From Bacteroidales bacterium (lineage in GTDB: Bacteria; Bacteroidota; Bacteroidia; Bacteroidales; VadinHA17): 36,657 bases of DNA. The stretch lies in the NCBI GenBank assembly GCA_003141525.1, contig PLML01000194.1:1-36657 (forward strand). The letters are read 5' to 3'. Below the pieces are notes generated by a model. That model saw nothing but the letters and a program-made list of their open reading frames with translations. It was not told the origin of the DNA and searched no databases. Of this stretch, positions 1 to 7,689 are shown piece by piece (position 1 is the first letter of the stretch; each line of letters starts with the position of its first letter). A program made the translations under genes and the position numbers.

Positions 1-491
1 CTTGCTACACTCCCGTATCCGGGTGTGTGATCTATTAGTTTGAATTCATTATCCCCTAGGTCATTGTCAATGGTTTTAGGCACTCCTACAGAAATTAGTG
101 CAAGATCTTCGGCTTCAGCCATTTGACTTACTTTGAAAGCAGTATGTTGCGAATCATTTCCACCTATATAAAAGAAGTATCCGATATTATGAGCCTTAAA
201 TACATCAATTATCCTCGCGAAATCTCTATGCTGGTTATCTTTTAACTTATAGCGACAGGTACCTATACTTCCGGCAGCAGGAGTGTTCCTTAAAAGTCCA
301 ATCTCCTCTTCACTTTGAGCTGAAAGATCAAGAAGCTCCTCATTCAGAACTCCCTCAATCCCATGCCATCCTCCATATACTTTTCCAAATTTATCCGGGA
401 ACATCCTGCATGTCTCGATAATCCCCCGAAGTGAATTATTGATAACCGGCGAGGGTCCGCCCGACTGGGCCACTATCACATTCTTTGCCAT
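1..491 (-). CDS. pfp: 6-phosphofructokinase, PPi-type, C-terminally truncated by the window edge
   Basis: Reading from an ATG at 491 towards position 1 gives 163 open codons that run off the window. The N-terminus holds the phosphate-binding loop (AQSGGPSPVINNS, residues 8-20). Further on are IGGNDSQHTA and PKTIDND. In this family GG(D/N)DS, with Asp where ATP enzymes have Gly, together with PKTIDND rather than PGTIDND, marks pyrophosphate-dependent or mixed-donor enzymes. The predicted role is reversible phosphorylation of fructose 6-phosphate in cytoplasmic glycolysis. It is in the same orientation as the uronate genes but 117 bases downstream of them, so operon membership is uncertain. Family assignment is strong; donor specificity is inferred from the two motifs only. 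Confidence 0.88.
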   Translation of the reverse strand, partial: MAKNVIVAQSGGPSPVINNSLRGIIETCRMFPDKFGKVYGGWHGIEGVLNEELLDLSAQSEEEIGLLRNTPAAGSIGTCRYKLKDNQHRDFARIIDVFKAHNIGYFFYIGGNDSQHTAFKVSQMAEAEDLALISVGVPKTIDNDLGDNEFKLIDHTPGYGSVA

Positions 492-608
492 TGTTGTACT
501 TTATATATTTTTTCGAGTTCCGGGTTCCGAGTCTCTTTTTACTCGTAATTATTTTTAAAGATTAACTTTTGTCTTTTATCTTAATATTCTGCTCTATGCC
601 ATGAGCTT

Positions 609-1451
609 TCACACCCCCGAGTATGCACTAAAACCCCCGTCAACCGGAATAACTACACCTGTTACAAACTTTGACAGGTCAGAAGCAAGATAGATAAGCG
701 TACCTGTCAATTCTTCAGGTACACAGTAGCGTTCCATTGGTGTCCCGTCGATTATTTTCTTCCCCCTGGACGTAAAGCCTCCGGTTTTTTCATCAATTAG
801 GAGGAACCTGTTTTGTTTTGTAAGAAGAAATCCGGGAGCTATTGCATTCACCCTGACACCTGTTTTTGAAAAATGGACAGCAAGCCATTGAGTGAAATTA
901 TTCACAGCTGCTTTTGCCGCAGAATAAGCGGGAATCCTGGTCAGGGGCCTGTACGAGTTCATTGAAGAAATGTTAATTATTACTCCTGATTTTTTCCTTA
1001 CCATGTCAATGGCAAAAACCATTGACGGGATTAGTGTGCCCTTAAAGTTAAGGTCAAATACCTTATCAATACCTTGGATCTGAAGTCCGAAAAATGTCTC
1101 TTCAGGGTTTTCGTCTTCAGTACCCTGCATTTTTTCGATCTTCGTGGTAGCGGCAGGAGAGTTTCCACCAGCCCCGTTTACCAGTATGTCTACAGGTCCG
1201 AATTTCTTATGAATATCTTTCTTTGCTGCCTCAAGTGAGGTCTTGTCAAGAACATTGGCTGTAACACATAGAGATGGTGTGCTAAACTCTTTTTCAATCC
1301 GGCTAGAAACTTCCGTAGCAGCATCTTTGTTGAGGTCGAGGATAACTGTTCTGACACCATGAGCGGCAAGTGATCTGGCCAGGATTGAGCAAATAATGCC
1401 TCCACCCCCTGTTATAACTGCAACTTTATTTTTTAAATTTAATTCGTTCAT
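609..1451 (-). CDS. uxuB: SDR-family D-mannonate oxidoreductase (fructuronate reductase)
   Basis: A 280-residue classical short-chain dehydrogenase. I start it at the ATG at 1451 (MNELNLKNKV), because the frame upstream runs only to a TTG and crosses a repeat. The nucleotide-binding loop TGGGGIIC (residues 14-21) is the atypical TGGxGxxC form typical of the mannonate-oxidoreductase SDR branch (YjmF type). The catalytic YSAAK and the NGAG motif are present, and the protein ends in the usual DGGF-type tail. Known role of the family: interconversion of D-fructuronate and D-mannonate with NAD(P)H. It lies 65 bases downstream of uronate isomerase on the same strand, the usual pairing in Bacteroidota. 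A different sugar-acid substrate cannot be excluded. Confidence 0.85.
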   Translation of the reverse strand: MNELNLKNKVAVITGGGGIICSILARSLAAHGVRTVILDLNKDAATEVSSRIEKEFSTPSLCVTANVLDKTSLEAAKKDIHKKFGPVDILVNGAGGNSPAATTKIEKMQGTEDENPEETFFGLQIQGIDKVFDLNFKGTLIPSMVFAIDMVRKKSGVIINISSMNSYRPLTRIPAYSAAKAAVNNFTQWLAVHFSKTGVRVNAIAPGFLLTKQNRFLLIDEKTGGFTSRGKKIIDGTPMERYCVPEELTGTLIYLASDLSKFVTGVVIPVDGGFSAYSGV

Positions 1452-1479
1452 ATATAAGGTGTTAATTATAAAATTTGAT

Positions 1480-1518
1480 GCCCCTTCCCCCAAATGGTGG
1501 GAGGTTGGGATAGGGGTC
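1480..1518. repeat. C/G-rich imperfect palindrome in the uxaC-uxuB spacer
   Basis: CCCC-TCCC (from 1481) pairs imperfectly with GGGA-GGGG (to about 1516) around a central hairpin. It resembles the C/G-run palindromes at 4480, 19784 and 34389. The stop codon of the uronate isomerase gene lies at its edge. It may be an mRNA hairpin between the two genes; no function is shown by the sequence. Confidence 0.5.
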
Positions 1519-2914
1519 AAAATGAGAAATACTCCTTAGCGTTTCCATATGATATTCCTTCAATTAAAGGTTTCAGAAGTTCTTCTTCATCAGGAATTAG
1601 CCCCTTTTCAACTTCGTTTCCCACAAAATTGCAAACAATGCGTCTGAAGTATTCGTGCCGCGGGTAAGATAGGAAACTTCGCGAGTCAGTGACCATTCCT
1701 ATAAACCTTCTTAATAATCCGAAAGCTTCGAGATCATTCAGATGCTTTTCTATACCACTTTTCTGATCGAGGAACCACCAGGCTGGTCCATATTGTACTT
1801 TTGCAGGTGTTGAACCGTCATTAAAATTCCCTGCCATGGTTATCATCATCTCATTATCTGCGGGATTCAAATTATATAGTATTGTTTTAGTAAGCTGGTC
1901 ATTATTATCAAGCTCACTGAGAAATCTCGATATTTTCAGAGGATCTTGTGCAATTCCGATTGAATCCCAGCCTGTATCCGGTCCCATCTCTCTGAACAAC
2001 CTTGCATTGTTATTTCGCATTGCGCCAACATGAAACTGCTGACTCCAACCTCTTTTATGATTCATTCTGCAGAGTTCCAGCATCACAGCTGTTTTATACT
2101 TTTCAGCTTCTTCATCCGAAACGATCTCCCCTTTAATAAGATTCTTAAAAATTCTGTCAACTTCGCGGGAAGTAAATTTGGCAAAATAAAAGCGATAAAT
2201 TCCGTGATCAGATAACCTGCATCCCGTCTCATGAAAGAACTTGTGTCTTTTATCCAATGCCTCCACAAGTCCATCAAAATTATTGATCTCAGCTCCATTC
2301 ACCATTTCCAGTTTCCGGATGTATGACTTGAATTTTTCAGGATCTTCTGTTTTAATTACATTATCGGGCCGGAAAGTTGGCAGAACTTTAATCTCGAAGG
2401 AGTCTTTCAGTTTCTGATGATGTTCAAGATTATCGGCAGGGTCATCAGTCGTACAGACGATCTCCACATTCATTTTCCGCATTATAGATCTGGTACTTAA
2501 CTCTTTTGTCTGAAGCAGAGCAGAAGCTTTTTCATAAATCCAGGCAGATGTAAGTGGCGAAAGAGGTTCATTTATATTGAAATATCTGGCAAGTTCGAGA
2601 TGCGTCCAGTGATAAAGCGGATTTCCTAAGGTCGCAGGAACCGTTTCTGCCCATTTTTTAAATTTTTCGATATCTGAAGCACTCCCGGTGCAATATATTT
2701 CGTTGACGCCATTTGTTCTCATGGCCCGCCATTTATAATGATCGCCTTCCAGCCAGGCCCGGGTAAGATTGGTGAATTGATGGTCCCCGTCTATCATAGC
2801 TGGTGATAGATGGCAGTGAAAATCTACAATAGGCTGATATTCAGAATATTTATGATATAGTTTTTCGGCTGTTTTATTACTCAAAAGAAAATTCTCATGA
2901 ATAAATGGTTTCAT
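1517..2914 (-). CDS. uxaC: Uronate (glucuronate/galacturonate) isomerase
   Basis: A 465-residue protein of the usual UxaC length, starting at ATG 2914. The amidohydrolase-fold metal motif HxH is at residues 33-35 (VDFHCHLSP). Other family landmarks are GCRLSDHG, the MGPDTGWDSIG segment and the C-terminal TDSRSFLSYPRHEYFRR motif. It isomerises D-glucuronate to D-fructuronate and D-galacturonate to D-tagaturonate in the cytoplasm. The mannonate oxidoreductase gene follows on the same strand, and an exported GH105 gene diverges from it 307 bases away. Together these suggest dedicated uronate catabolism. UxuA, KdgK and KdgA, which would complete the route, are not in the window. Confidence 0.96.
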   Translation of the reverse strand: MKPFIHENFLLSNKTAEKLYHKYSEYQPIVDFHCHLSPAMIDGDHQFTNLTRAWLEGDHYKWRAMRTNGVNEIYCTGSASDIEKFKKWAETVPATLGNPLYHWTHLELARYFNINEPLSPLTSAWIYEKASALLQTKELSTRSIMRKMNVEIVCTTDDPADNLEHHQKLKDSFEIKVLPTFRPDNVIKTEDPEKFKSYIRKLEMVNGAEINNFDGLVEALDKRHKFFHETGCRLSDHGIYRFYFAKFTSREVDRIFKNLIKGEIVSDEEAEKYKTAVMLELCRMNHKRGWSQQFHVGAMRNNNARLFREMGPDTGWDSIGIAQDPLKISRFLSELDNNDQLTKTILYNLNPADNEMMITMAGNFNDGSTPAKVQYGPAWWFLDQKSGIEKHLNDLEAFGLLRRFIGMVTDSRSFLSYPRHEYFRRIVCNFVGNEVEKGLIPDEEELLKPLIEGISYGNAKEYFSF

Positions 2915-3221
2915 ATTTTTAAAAGAGATTATAAAATTATTTAAATTTGAACATTAATGTTTCGTTAACGATCACGAAATTATGAATTACAAATCAATTA
3001 ATCAAGAAATATAGAAAGATAAAAGTCAAAAGTACAAAGTCAAACGTAACAAAAGTTGCTGGTTGCTGGTTGCTGGTTAGCTGCTTCTCATCAGATAAAA
3101 ATTACCACCATTCAATAGACAACAAGCAACAAGCAACAAGCAACAAGCAACAAGCACCTGGTCGGTCCTAAGTCAAAAGTAATAGTGAATTTATTTTATT
3201 AATCTGATAAAATCACGATAT
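2915..3221. promoter_or_regulatory. Divergent intergenic region between uxaC and the GH105 gene, filled with word repeats
   Basis: This 307-base region must hold the starts of both the leftward uronate operon and the rightward GH105 gene. Two CAAAnnTA strings (3027-3034 and 3041-3048), read on the minus strand, match the Bacteroidota -7 box TAnnTTTG. A CAAA at 3050-3053 could be a -33 element, but its 15-base spacing to the nearer box is short. Most of the rest consists of tandem heptamers, described separately. I see no small gene or tRNA here. Assigning promoters inside repeats is tentative. Confidence 0.4.
3055..3155. repeat. Inverted pair of heptamer tandem repeats
   Basis: Three perfect copies of GTTGCTG (3055-3075) are followed, after about 45 bases, by five perfect copies of AACAAGC (3121-3155). 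The reverse complement of the second array matches the first at six of seven positions per unit, so the transcript could fold into a long imperfect hairpin. No spacer structure is present, so it is not a CRISPR. It is one of several word-repeat elements in this window. Confidence 0.85.
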
Positions 3222-4370
3222 ATGAGAACCAATAAACGAATTTTGACAACTATCCTATTACTATGCTCTTTTTCAGTTTTTTCACAGGATCAATCAACAT
3301 CTTCTTTCAGATCTGATTTAAATAGAACCGATATTAAAACTGTTCTGAAAGCTGTTGCAGACTGGCAGATCAGAACTCCTCTCACGCATGAACTTGCTGA
3401 CTGGACAAACGGAGCACTTTATGCCGGGATGGTTGAATGGGCAGGTATTGCAGGTGATAATTCGTACTATGAATGGCTGAAAGGAATTTCTGAGAAAACA
3501 GGCTGGTCATATATGGCCAGAGAGAATCCTCTCGGAAGATATCATGCCGATGATTATTGTGTGGGTCAGATTTATATTGAACTATATCGTAAATATAAGG
3601 AAAAGCGGATGATTGAACCGATGAAGGCTTATCTGGATCAGATAATTAAGAATCCTGCAACTGGCGATCTTAAATTTGAAAATACAGATAATTACTGGTC
3701 GACTCAGCGATGGTCGTGGTGTGACGCTCTCTTCATGGGTCCTACAGTATGGGCAAAAATGGCCAATGTAACAGGCAGGAAGAAGTACCTTGATTTTATG
3801 TATAAGGAATATAAAGCAACCACAGATTACCTTTATGATAAAGATGAGGACCTCTATTTCAGGGATTCGAATTATTTCACAAGAAAAGAGGAAAATGGGA
3901 CAAAAGTTTTCTGGGGACGCGGTAATGGATGGGTATTTGCCGGTCTGCCAATTATTATCAGAGAGCTTCCTGCAAAATATGAGCACAAGGATTATTTTGT
4001 GACTATTTTTAAGCAAATGGCTGAAAAACTTCTTGCGCTACAATCAGCCGACGGATTCTGGCATGCAAGTCTTCTCGATCCTGCAAGCTATCCAAATCCG
4101 GAAATGAGCGCAACAGCCTTTTTTGTTTATGGTATGGCCTGGGGTGTAAATAATGGTTATCTTGACAGAACAACTTATCTTCCGGCAATAGTAAAGGGAT
4201 GGAAATCAATGGTTGGGTCAGTATGGCCCGACGGGAAGGTAGGATTTATTCAGCCTATCGGAGCTGATCCCAAAAATGTCACCAGGGAAATGACTGAAGT
4301 TTATGGTGTTGGCGGATTCCTGATGGCAGGATCGGAGATAGCCAGATTGATTGATAAAGGAATTCTATAA
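3222..4370 (+). CDS. Exported GH105 family unsaturated uronyl hydrolase
   Basis: A 382-residue protein starting at ATG 3222, with a signal peptide of about 21 residues (hydrophobic TTILLLCSFSVF, cut before QDQ). The (alpha/alpha)6 GH88/GH105 fold is indicated by WTNGALYAGM (61-70), YHADDY (107-112), RWSWCDALFM (163-172, whose Asp matches the catalytic acid of YteR-type enzymes) and FWGRGNGW (230-237). The family hydrates the 4,5-double bond of unsaturated glucuronyl or galacturonyl ends left by polysaccharide lyases, releasing 5-keto-4-deoxyuronate. That product is the KduI substrate, and kduI lies two genes downstream. The polymer could be rhamnogalacturonan, ulvan or another polyuronide; the sequence does not decide. 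Confidence 0.9.
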   Translation: MRTNKRILTTILLLCSFSVFSQDQSTSSFRSDLNRTDIKTVLKAVADWQIRTPLTHELADWTNGALYAGMVEWAGIAGDNSYYEWLKGISEKTGWSYMARENPLGRYHADDYCVGQIYIELYRKYKEKRMIEPMKAYLDQIIKNPATGDLKFENTDNYWSTQRWSWCDALFMGPTVWAKMANVTGRKKYLDFMYKEYKATTDYLYDKDEDLYFRDSNYFTRKEENGTKVFWGRGNGWVFAGLPIIIRELPAKYEHKDYFVTIFKQMAEKLLALQSADGFWHASLLDPASYPNPEMSATAFFVYGMAWGVNNGYLDRTTYLPAIVKGWKSMVGSVWPDGKVGFIQPIGADPKNVTREMTEVYGVGGFLMAGSEIARLIDKGIL

Positions 4371-4457
4371 AAAAGTTGAAAGGCGAAAGTTGAAGACAAA
4401 ATACAAAAGTAAAAAGATAAAAGTTGATTAAATAAATTCAATTGGAGACATCCACTT

Positions 4458-4524
4458 TCTCTAATATTTAGAGAATTAGCTCCCCCTGCCTACCGGCAGG
4501 CAGGCTTTAGGGGAGTAGGGGGGC
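4458..4524. repeat. Palindromes between the GH105 and GH5 genes
   Basis: Two inverted repeats. The first is TCTCTAA (4458-4464) against TTAGAGA (4468-4474) with a 3-base loop. The second is nested: outer CTCCCC (4480-4485) against GGGGAG (4510-4515), inner CTGCC (4486-4490) against GGCAG (4495-4499), followed by a G run. They could terminate or attenuate transcription after the GH105 gene. The G/C-run element belongs to a repeat type seen elsewhere in this window. Confidence 0.65.
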
Positions 4525-4565
4525 AAAGAGGGCAGAAAATTGATCGTTAATTTTAAATAAATGGT

Positions 4566-5780
4566 ATGAAAAAATGTATTATTGCTTTTGTTGTCACATT
4601 CTATTTTGTTTTAATCGGGGATGCGGTTTTTTGTCAGGGATTTCTCAGGGCTGAAGGAAAACAGATCGTAAATGAAAAAGGCGAAAACGTTCTGCTCAGG
4701 GGTATAGGTCTTGGCGGCTGGATGCTGCAGGAACCTTATATGCTTCAGCTTTCAGAAGTTGCTGGAAGACAGGCTGAAATTAAATCAAAGATAAGCGAAT
4801 TAATCGGCCAGAAAAATTGTGAGGAATTCTACACCCGGTATCTGAATAATATGATAACTGAAAAAGATATTGATGCCCTCAAAAAATGGGGATTTAATTC
4901 AGTGCGGTTGCCAATGCACTTCAATCTGTTTACTTTACCAATTGATACAGAACCTGCTAAAGGACAAAACACCTGGCTGGAGACAGGATTCAAATTAACC
5001 GATAACCTGCTTTCATGGTGTAAGAAAAACAAAATATTCTTGATTCTTGACCTCCACGCCACTCCGGGCGGACAGGGAAATGACCGGCCAATCGCAGACA
5101 TAGATACGCTTAAACCCAGACTATGGGAGAGCGAGGCAAATCAGCAAAAAACCATTGAGTTATGGAAAAAGCTTGCTGAACGATATAAGGATGAAGAGTG
5201 GATCGGCGGATATGACCTTATTAACGAAACCAATTATAAACTTGAGGGAAATGAAGCTTTGAAAAAGCTCTTTTCTGCAATTACAAAGGAGATTCGCACA
5301 GTCGACAAGAAGCATATTATATTCATTGAGGGCAACCAGTTTGCAAATGATTATACCGGACTGACGCCACCCTGGGATAATAATATGGTCTATAGTTTTC
5401 ATAAATACTGGAATCCCACCACTGTCGAAACAATTCAGAAGTATCTCAATATGAGAGAGAAATATAATGTACCTCTCTGGATGGGCGAATCTGGTGAAAA
5501 TACAAACCAATGGTTCCGGGCTGCCGTTAACTTGTTTGAAACAAATAATATAGGATGGTCGTGGTGGACAATTAAAAAAATAGGTTCCGAGAGCAGTTTA
5601 ATGACTATTTCAAAGCCTGCGGGTTACCAGAAAATTGTTGATTACTGGGCTGGCAAAGGGTCTAAACCCACCGCTGAAGAGGCTATGGCCACATTTATGG
5701 AATTAGCTGATAATGTGAAGTTTGAAAATTGCAAAATAAATAATGAAGTGATTGAGGCATTGTTTGGAAAACAGAAATAA
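4566..5780 (+). CDS. Exported GH5-family glycoside hydrolase
   Basis: A 404-residue protein starting at ATG 4566, with a signal peptide ending near residue 23. The GH5 TIM-barrel signatures are all visible: LRGIGLGGWM (44-53), SVRLPMHF (112-119), LDLHATPGGQG (161-171), the acid/base Glu221 in DLINETN, the His279-Tyr281 motif (SFHKYW) and the nucleophile Glu308 in LWMGESGEN. The family cleaves beta-glucosidic or beta-mannosidic bonds with retention; the exo-glucanase-like branch is plausible from GIGLGGW. It probably acts outside the cytoplasm alongside the GH105 enzyme. Substrate specificity is not determinable here. No carbohydrate-binding module is present. Confidence 0.9.
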   Translation: MKKCIIAFVVTFYFVLIGDAVFCQGFLRAEGKQIVNEKGENVLLRGIGLGGWMLQEPYMLQLSEVAGRQAEIKSKISELIGQKNCEEFYTRYLNNMITEKDIDALKKWGFNSVRLPMHFNLFTLPIDTEPAKGQNTWLETGFKLTDNLLSWCKKNKIFLILDLHATPGGQGNDRPIADIDTLKPRLWESEANQQKTIELWKKLAERYKDEEWIGGYDLINETNYKLEGNEALKKLFSAITKEIRTVDKKHIIFIEGNQFANDYTGLTPPWDNNMVYSFHKYWNPTTVETIQKYLNMREKYNVPLWMGESGENTNQWFRAAVNLFETNNIGWSWWTIKKIGSESSLMTISKPAGYQKIVDYWAGKGSKPTAEEAMATFMELADNVKFENCKINNEVIEALFGKQK

Positions 5781-5865
5781 AGGTTACAGGCACGAGGCTA
5801 TGGGCTACAGGAAAACAATTAAGCCTTAAGCGAGTTCATGATCCTGATGCCTGATGCAAGACATC

Positions 5866-5898
5866 TTTTAATTAAGAAGAGAATTATTTTAATTAAGA
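5866..5898. promoter_or_regulatory. Tandem TTTTAATTAAGA direct repeat upstream of kduI
   Basis: The 12-base string TTTTAATTAAGA occurs at 5866-5877 and again at 5887-5898. The start-to-start distance is 21 bases, about two helical turns, and the second copy ends 4 bases before the kduI ATG. Each copy contains the palindrome TTAATTAA. Such an arrangement fits a regulator operator that could block the start of kduI. It could also be chance in AT-rich DNA. Confidence 0.4.
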
Positions 5899-5902
5899 TA
5901 TT

Positions 5903-6739
5903 ATGAAAATAGAACTTAGATATGCGGCTCATCCTGAAGATGTAAAGTATTGGGATACAGCCAGACTTCGTAAAGAATTTCTTATTGAAAACGTATTTGT
6001 TAACGATGAGATTTCTCTGGTCTATTCTATGTATGATCGTTTCATTGTTGGAGGTGCAATGCCCGTTAAAAAGCAGTTAGAGCTTGAACCACCTGATGAA
6101 CTGAAATCAGAACAGTTTCTCGACAGGAGGGAGATGGGAATAATAAATATTGGCGGAGACGCAGTAATTCATGCAAGTGGTAAGATGTTTAAAATCGTAT
6201 TCAAGGAGGCTTTATATCTTGCAAAAGGGTCTCATGATGTTACATTTAAATCAGTTGATCCGGATAAACCGGCAAAGCTGTATATCAATTCAGCACCTGC
6301 TCATCATGCATATCCTTCCACGAAGGTTACACTCGCTGATGCTGAAATAGTTGTTATGGGAACTATGGAATCTTCTAATCACAGGACAGTCAATAAGTTA
6401 CTTGTAAACAGTGTCGTGGAGACTTGTCAGCTTCAGATGGGAATGACTGAACTTAAAACAGGCAGTGTCTGGAACACTATGCCGGTACATACGCATAACC
6501 GGAGAATGGAAGCGTATTTCTACTTTAGGCTAGCTGAAAAACAATCTATCTGTCATTTTATGGGTGATCCGGATGAAACAAGGCATATCTGGATGAAGAA
6601 TGAGCAGGCTGTTCTTTCACCAGCATGGAGTATTCACAGCGCTGCAGGAACATCTAATTATACTTTTATCTGGGGTATGGCAGGGGAGAATCTTGATTAT
6701 GGCGACATGGATATCCGTCAACCTGATACTTTGAAATAA
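5903..6739 (+). CDS. kduI: 5-dehydro-4-deoxy-D-glucuronate isomerase
   Basis: A 278-residue cupin-type enzyme of exactly the usual length, starting at ATG 5903. The zinc ligands known for KduI fall at the expected residues: His196 and His198 (in MPVHTHNRR), Glu203 and His245 (in WSIHSAAGT). The N-terminal segment containing LRKEFLIENVF and the YDRFIVGGAMP motif are also characteristic. It converts 5-keto-4-deoxyuronate (4-deoxy-L-threo-5-hexosulose uronate) to 2,5-diketo-3-deoxygluconate in the cytoplasm. It lies between the exported GH105/GH5 pair and the KduD-like dehydrogenase, in pathway order. Assignment is secure. Confidence 0.97.
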   Translation: MKIELRYAAHPEDVKYWDTARLRKEFLIENVFVNDEISLVYSMYDRFIVGGAMPVKKQLELEPPDELKSEQFLDRREMGIINIGGDAVIHASGKMFKIVFKEALYLAKGSHDVTFKSVDPDKPAKLYINSAPAHHAYPSTKVTLADAEIVVMGTMESSNHRTVNKLLVNSVVETCQLQMGMTELKTGSVWNTMPVHTHNRRMEAYFYFRLAEKQSICHFMGDPDETRHIWMKNEQAVLSPAWSIHSAAGTSNYTFIWGMAGENLDYGDMDIRQPDTLK

Positions 6740-6759
6740 AACGTTTAGCGAAAAATGAA

Positions 6760-6800
6760 ATCCAAAACCGCAAAGGGCGCTAAGAGTTGCAAAGGTAAAA
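6760..6800. repeat. Short word repeat between kduI and kduD
   Basis: The spacer contains the phrases CCGCAAAGGGCGC and TTGCAAAGGTAAA, related to the phrase around 19750. The string CAAAGGTA at 6790-6797 also occurs in the larger repeats near 15626 and 23593. No hairpin is obvious. It looks like a decayed copy of the genome's intergenic repeat family. Confidence 0.45.
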
Positions 6801-6846
6801 ACCGAAAATGATTTCTTTGAGGTTAAAAAAATTATGAAAAATCAAT

Positions 6847-7641
6847 ATGAAAGATTTATTTGACTTAACAGGCAAAGTTGCACTTGTAACAGGCGGTACA
6901 CAAGGGATCGGACTCGCAGTCGGGTTGTTATTGGCAAAAGCCGGAGCCACAGTATGTGTAAATGGTCGGAATGATGAAAAGCTTCAGCACTGTAAGGATG
7001 CATTCAGGAAACAGGATCTTGATGTTTTCACCCTGAAATTCGATGTAATGAATGAGCATGAGGTTGACAAAGGCATAACACAGATCGAAAAAAGCATAGG
7101 GCCAGTTGATATTCTCATTAATAATGCAGGTATTATTAAAAGGATTCCGATTCTTGACATGTCTGTAACTGAGTATAAACAGGTTATTGATATAGATCTT
7201 GTTGCCCCGCTGATTCTTTCAAAACGAGTGGTACCAAAAATGATAGAAAAGCGAAGCGGAAAGATTATTAATATGTGTTCAATGATGAGTGTATATGGCC
7301 GGAATACTGTCTCTGCATACGCCTCAGCAAAAGGTGGACTTAAGCTACTGACACAAAGCATGACCTGCGAATGGGCAAAGTATAATATCCAGATTAATGG
7401 GATTGGTCCGGGTTATATTGCAACTTCTCTGACAGCGCCTTTGCGTGAAAAAGGACATCCTTTCAACGATCTTGTTATGTCCCGCACTCCGGCTGGCCGC
7501 TGGGGTGAATCGGAAGAAGTGGCTAATGCTGCTCTTTTCCTCGCTTCAAAAGCGAGTAATTTCGTTAACGGGCATATTTTGTATGTTGATGGCGGGATTC
7601 TTGCTAACTTTGGGTACGTAAAAGGGGAGAATGATCTCTAA
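6847..7641 (+). CDS. kduD: KduD-like SDR dehydrogenase (2-keto-3-deoxygluconate / gluconate 5-dehydrogenase family)
   Basis: A 264-residue classical SDR starting at ATG 6847. The Rossmann motif TGGTQGIG is at residues 15-22. NNAG, the catalytic YASAKGG and the C-terminal PAGRWGESEEVANAALFLASKASNF-type tail are present. In the pectin/polyuronide route it would reduce 2,5-diketo-3-deoxygluconate to 2-keto-3-deoxygluconate with NAD(P)H. It follows kduI by 107 bases on the same strand, which is the best argument for the KduD role. The sequence is equally close to gluconate 5-dehydrogenases, which share the fold and are often confused with KduD in Bacteroidota. Confidence 0.82.
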   Translation: MKDLFDLTGKVALVTGGTQGIGLAVGLLLAKAGATVCVNGRNDEKLQHCKDAFRKQDLDVFTLKFDVMNEHEVDKGITQIEKSIGPVDILINNAGIIKRIPILDMSVTEYKQVIDIDLVAPLILSKRVVPKMIEKRSGKIINMCSMMSVYGRNTVSAYASAKGGLKLLTQSMTCEWAKYNIQINGIGPGYIATSLTAPLREKGHPFNDLVMSRTPAGRWGESEEVANAALFLASKASNFVNGHILYVDGGILANFGYVKGENDL

Positions 7642-7689
7642 CCGTCTGAAAGTCTAAATTGGAGGGGAGACACCAAGAAACCAAGACAA

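Noticed and set aside
3055-3155. CRISPR-like tandem repeats
   Set aside because: The units are seven bases long, contiguous, without unique spacers, and no cas gene is present. They are simple tandem word repeats forming an inverted pair.
3582-4016. 144-codon open frame antisense to the GH105 gene
   Set aside because: The plus strand encodes a full, motif-complete GH105 protein. The antisense frame has no start context or recognisable domain.
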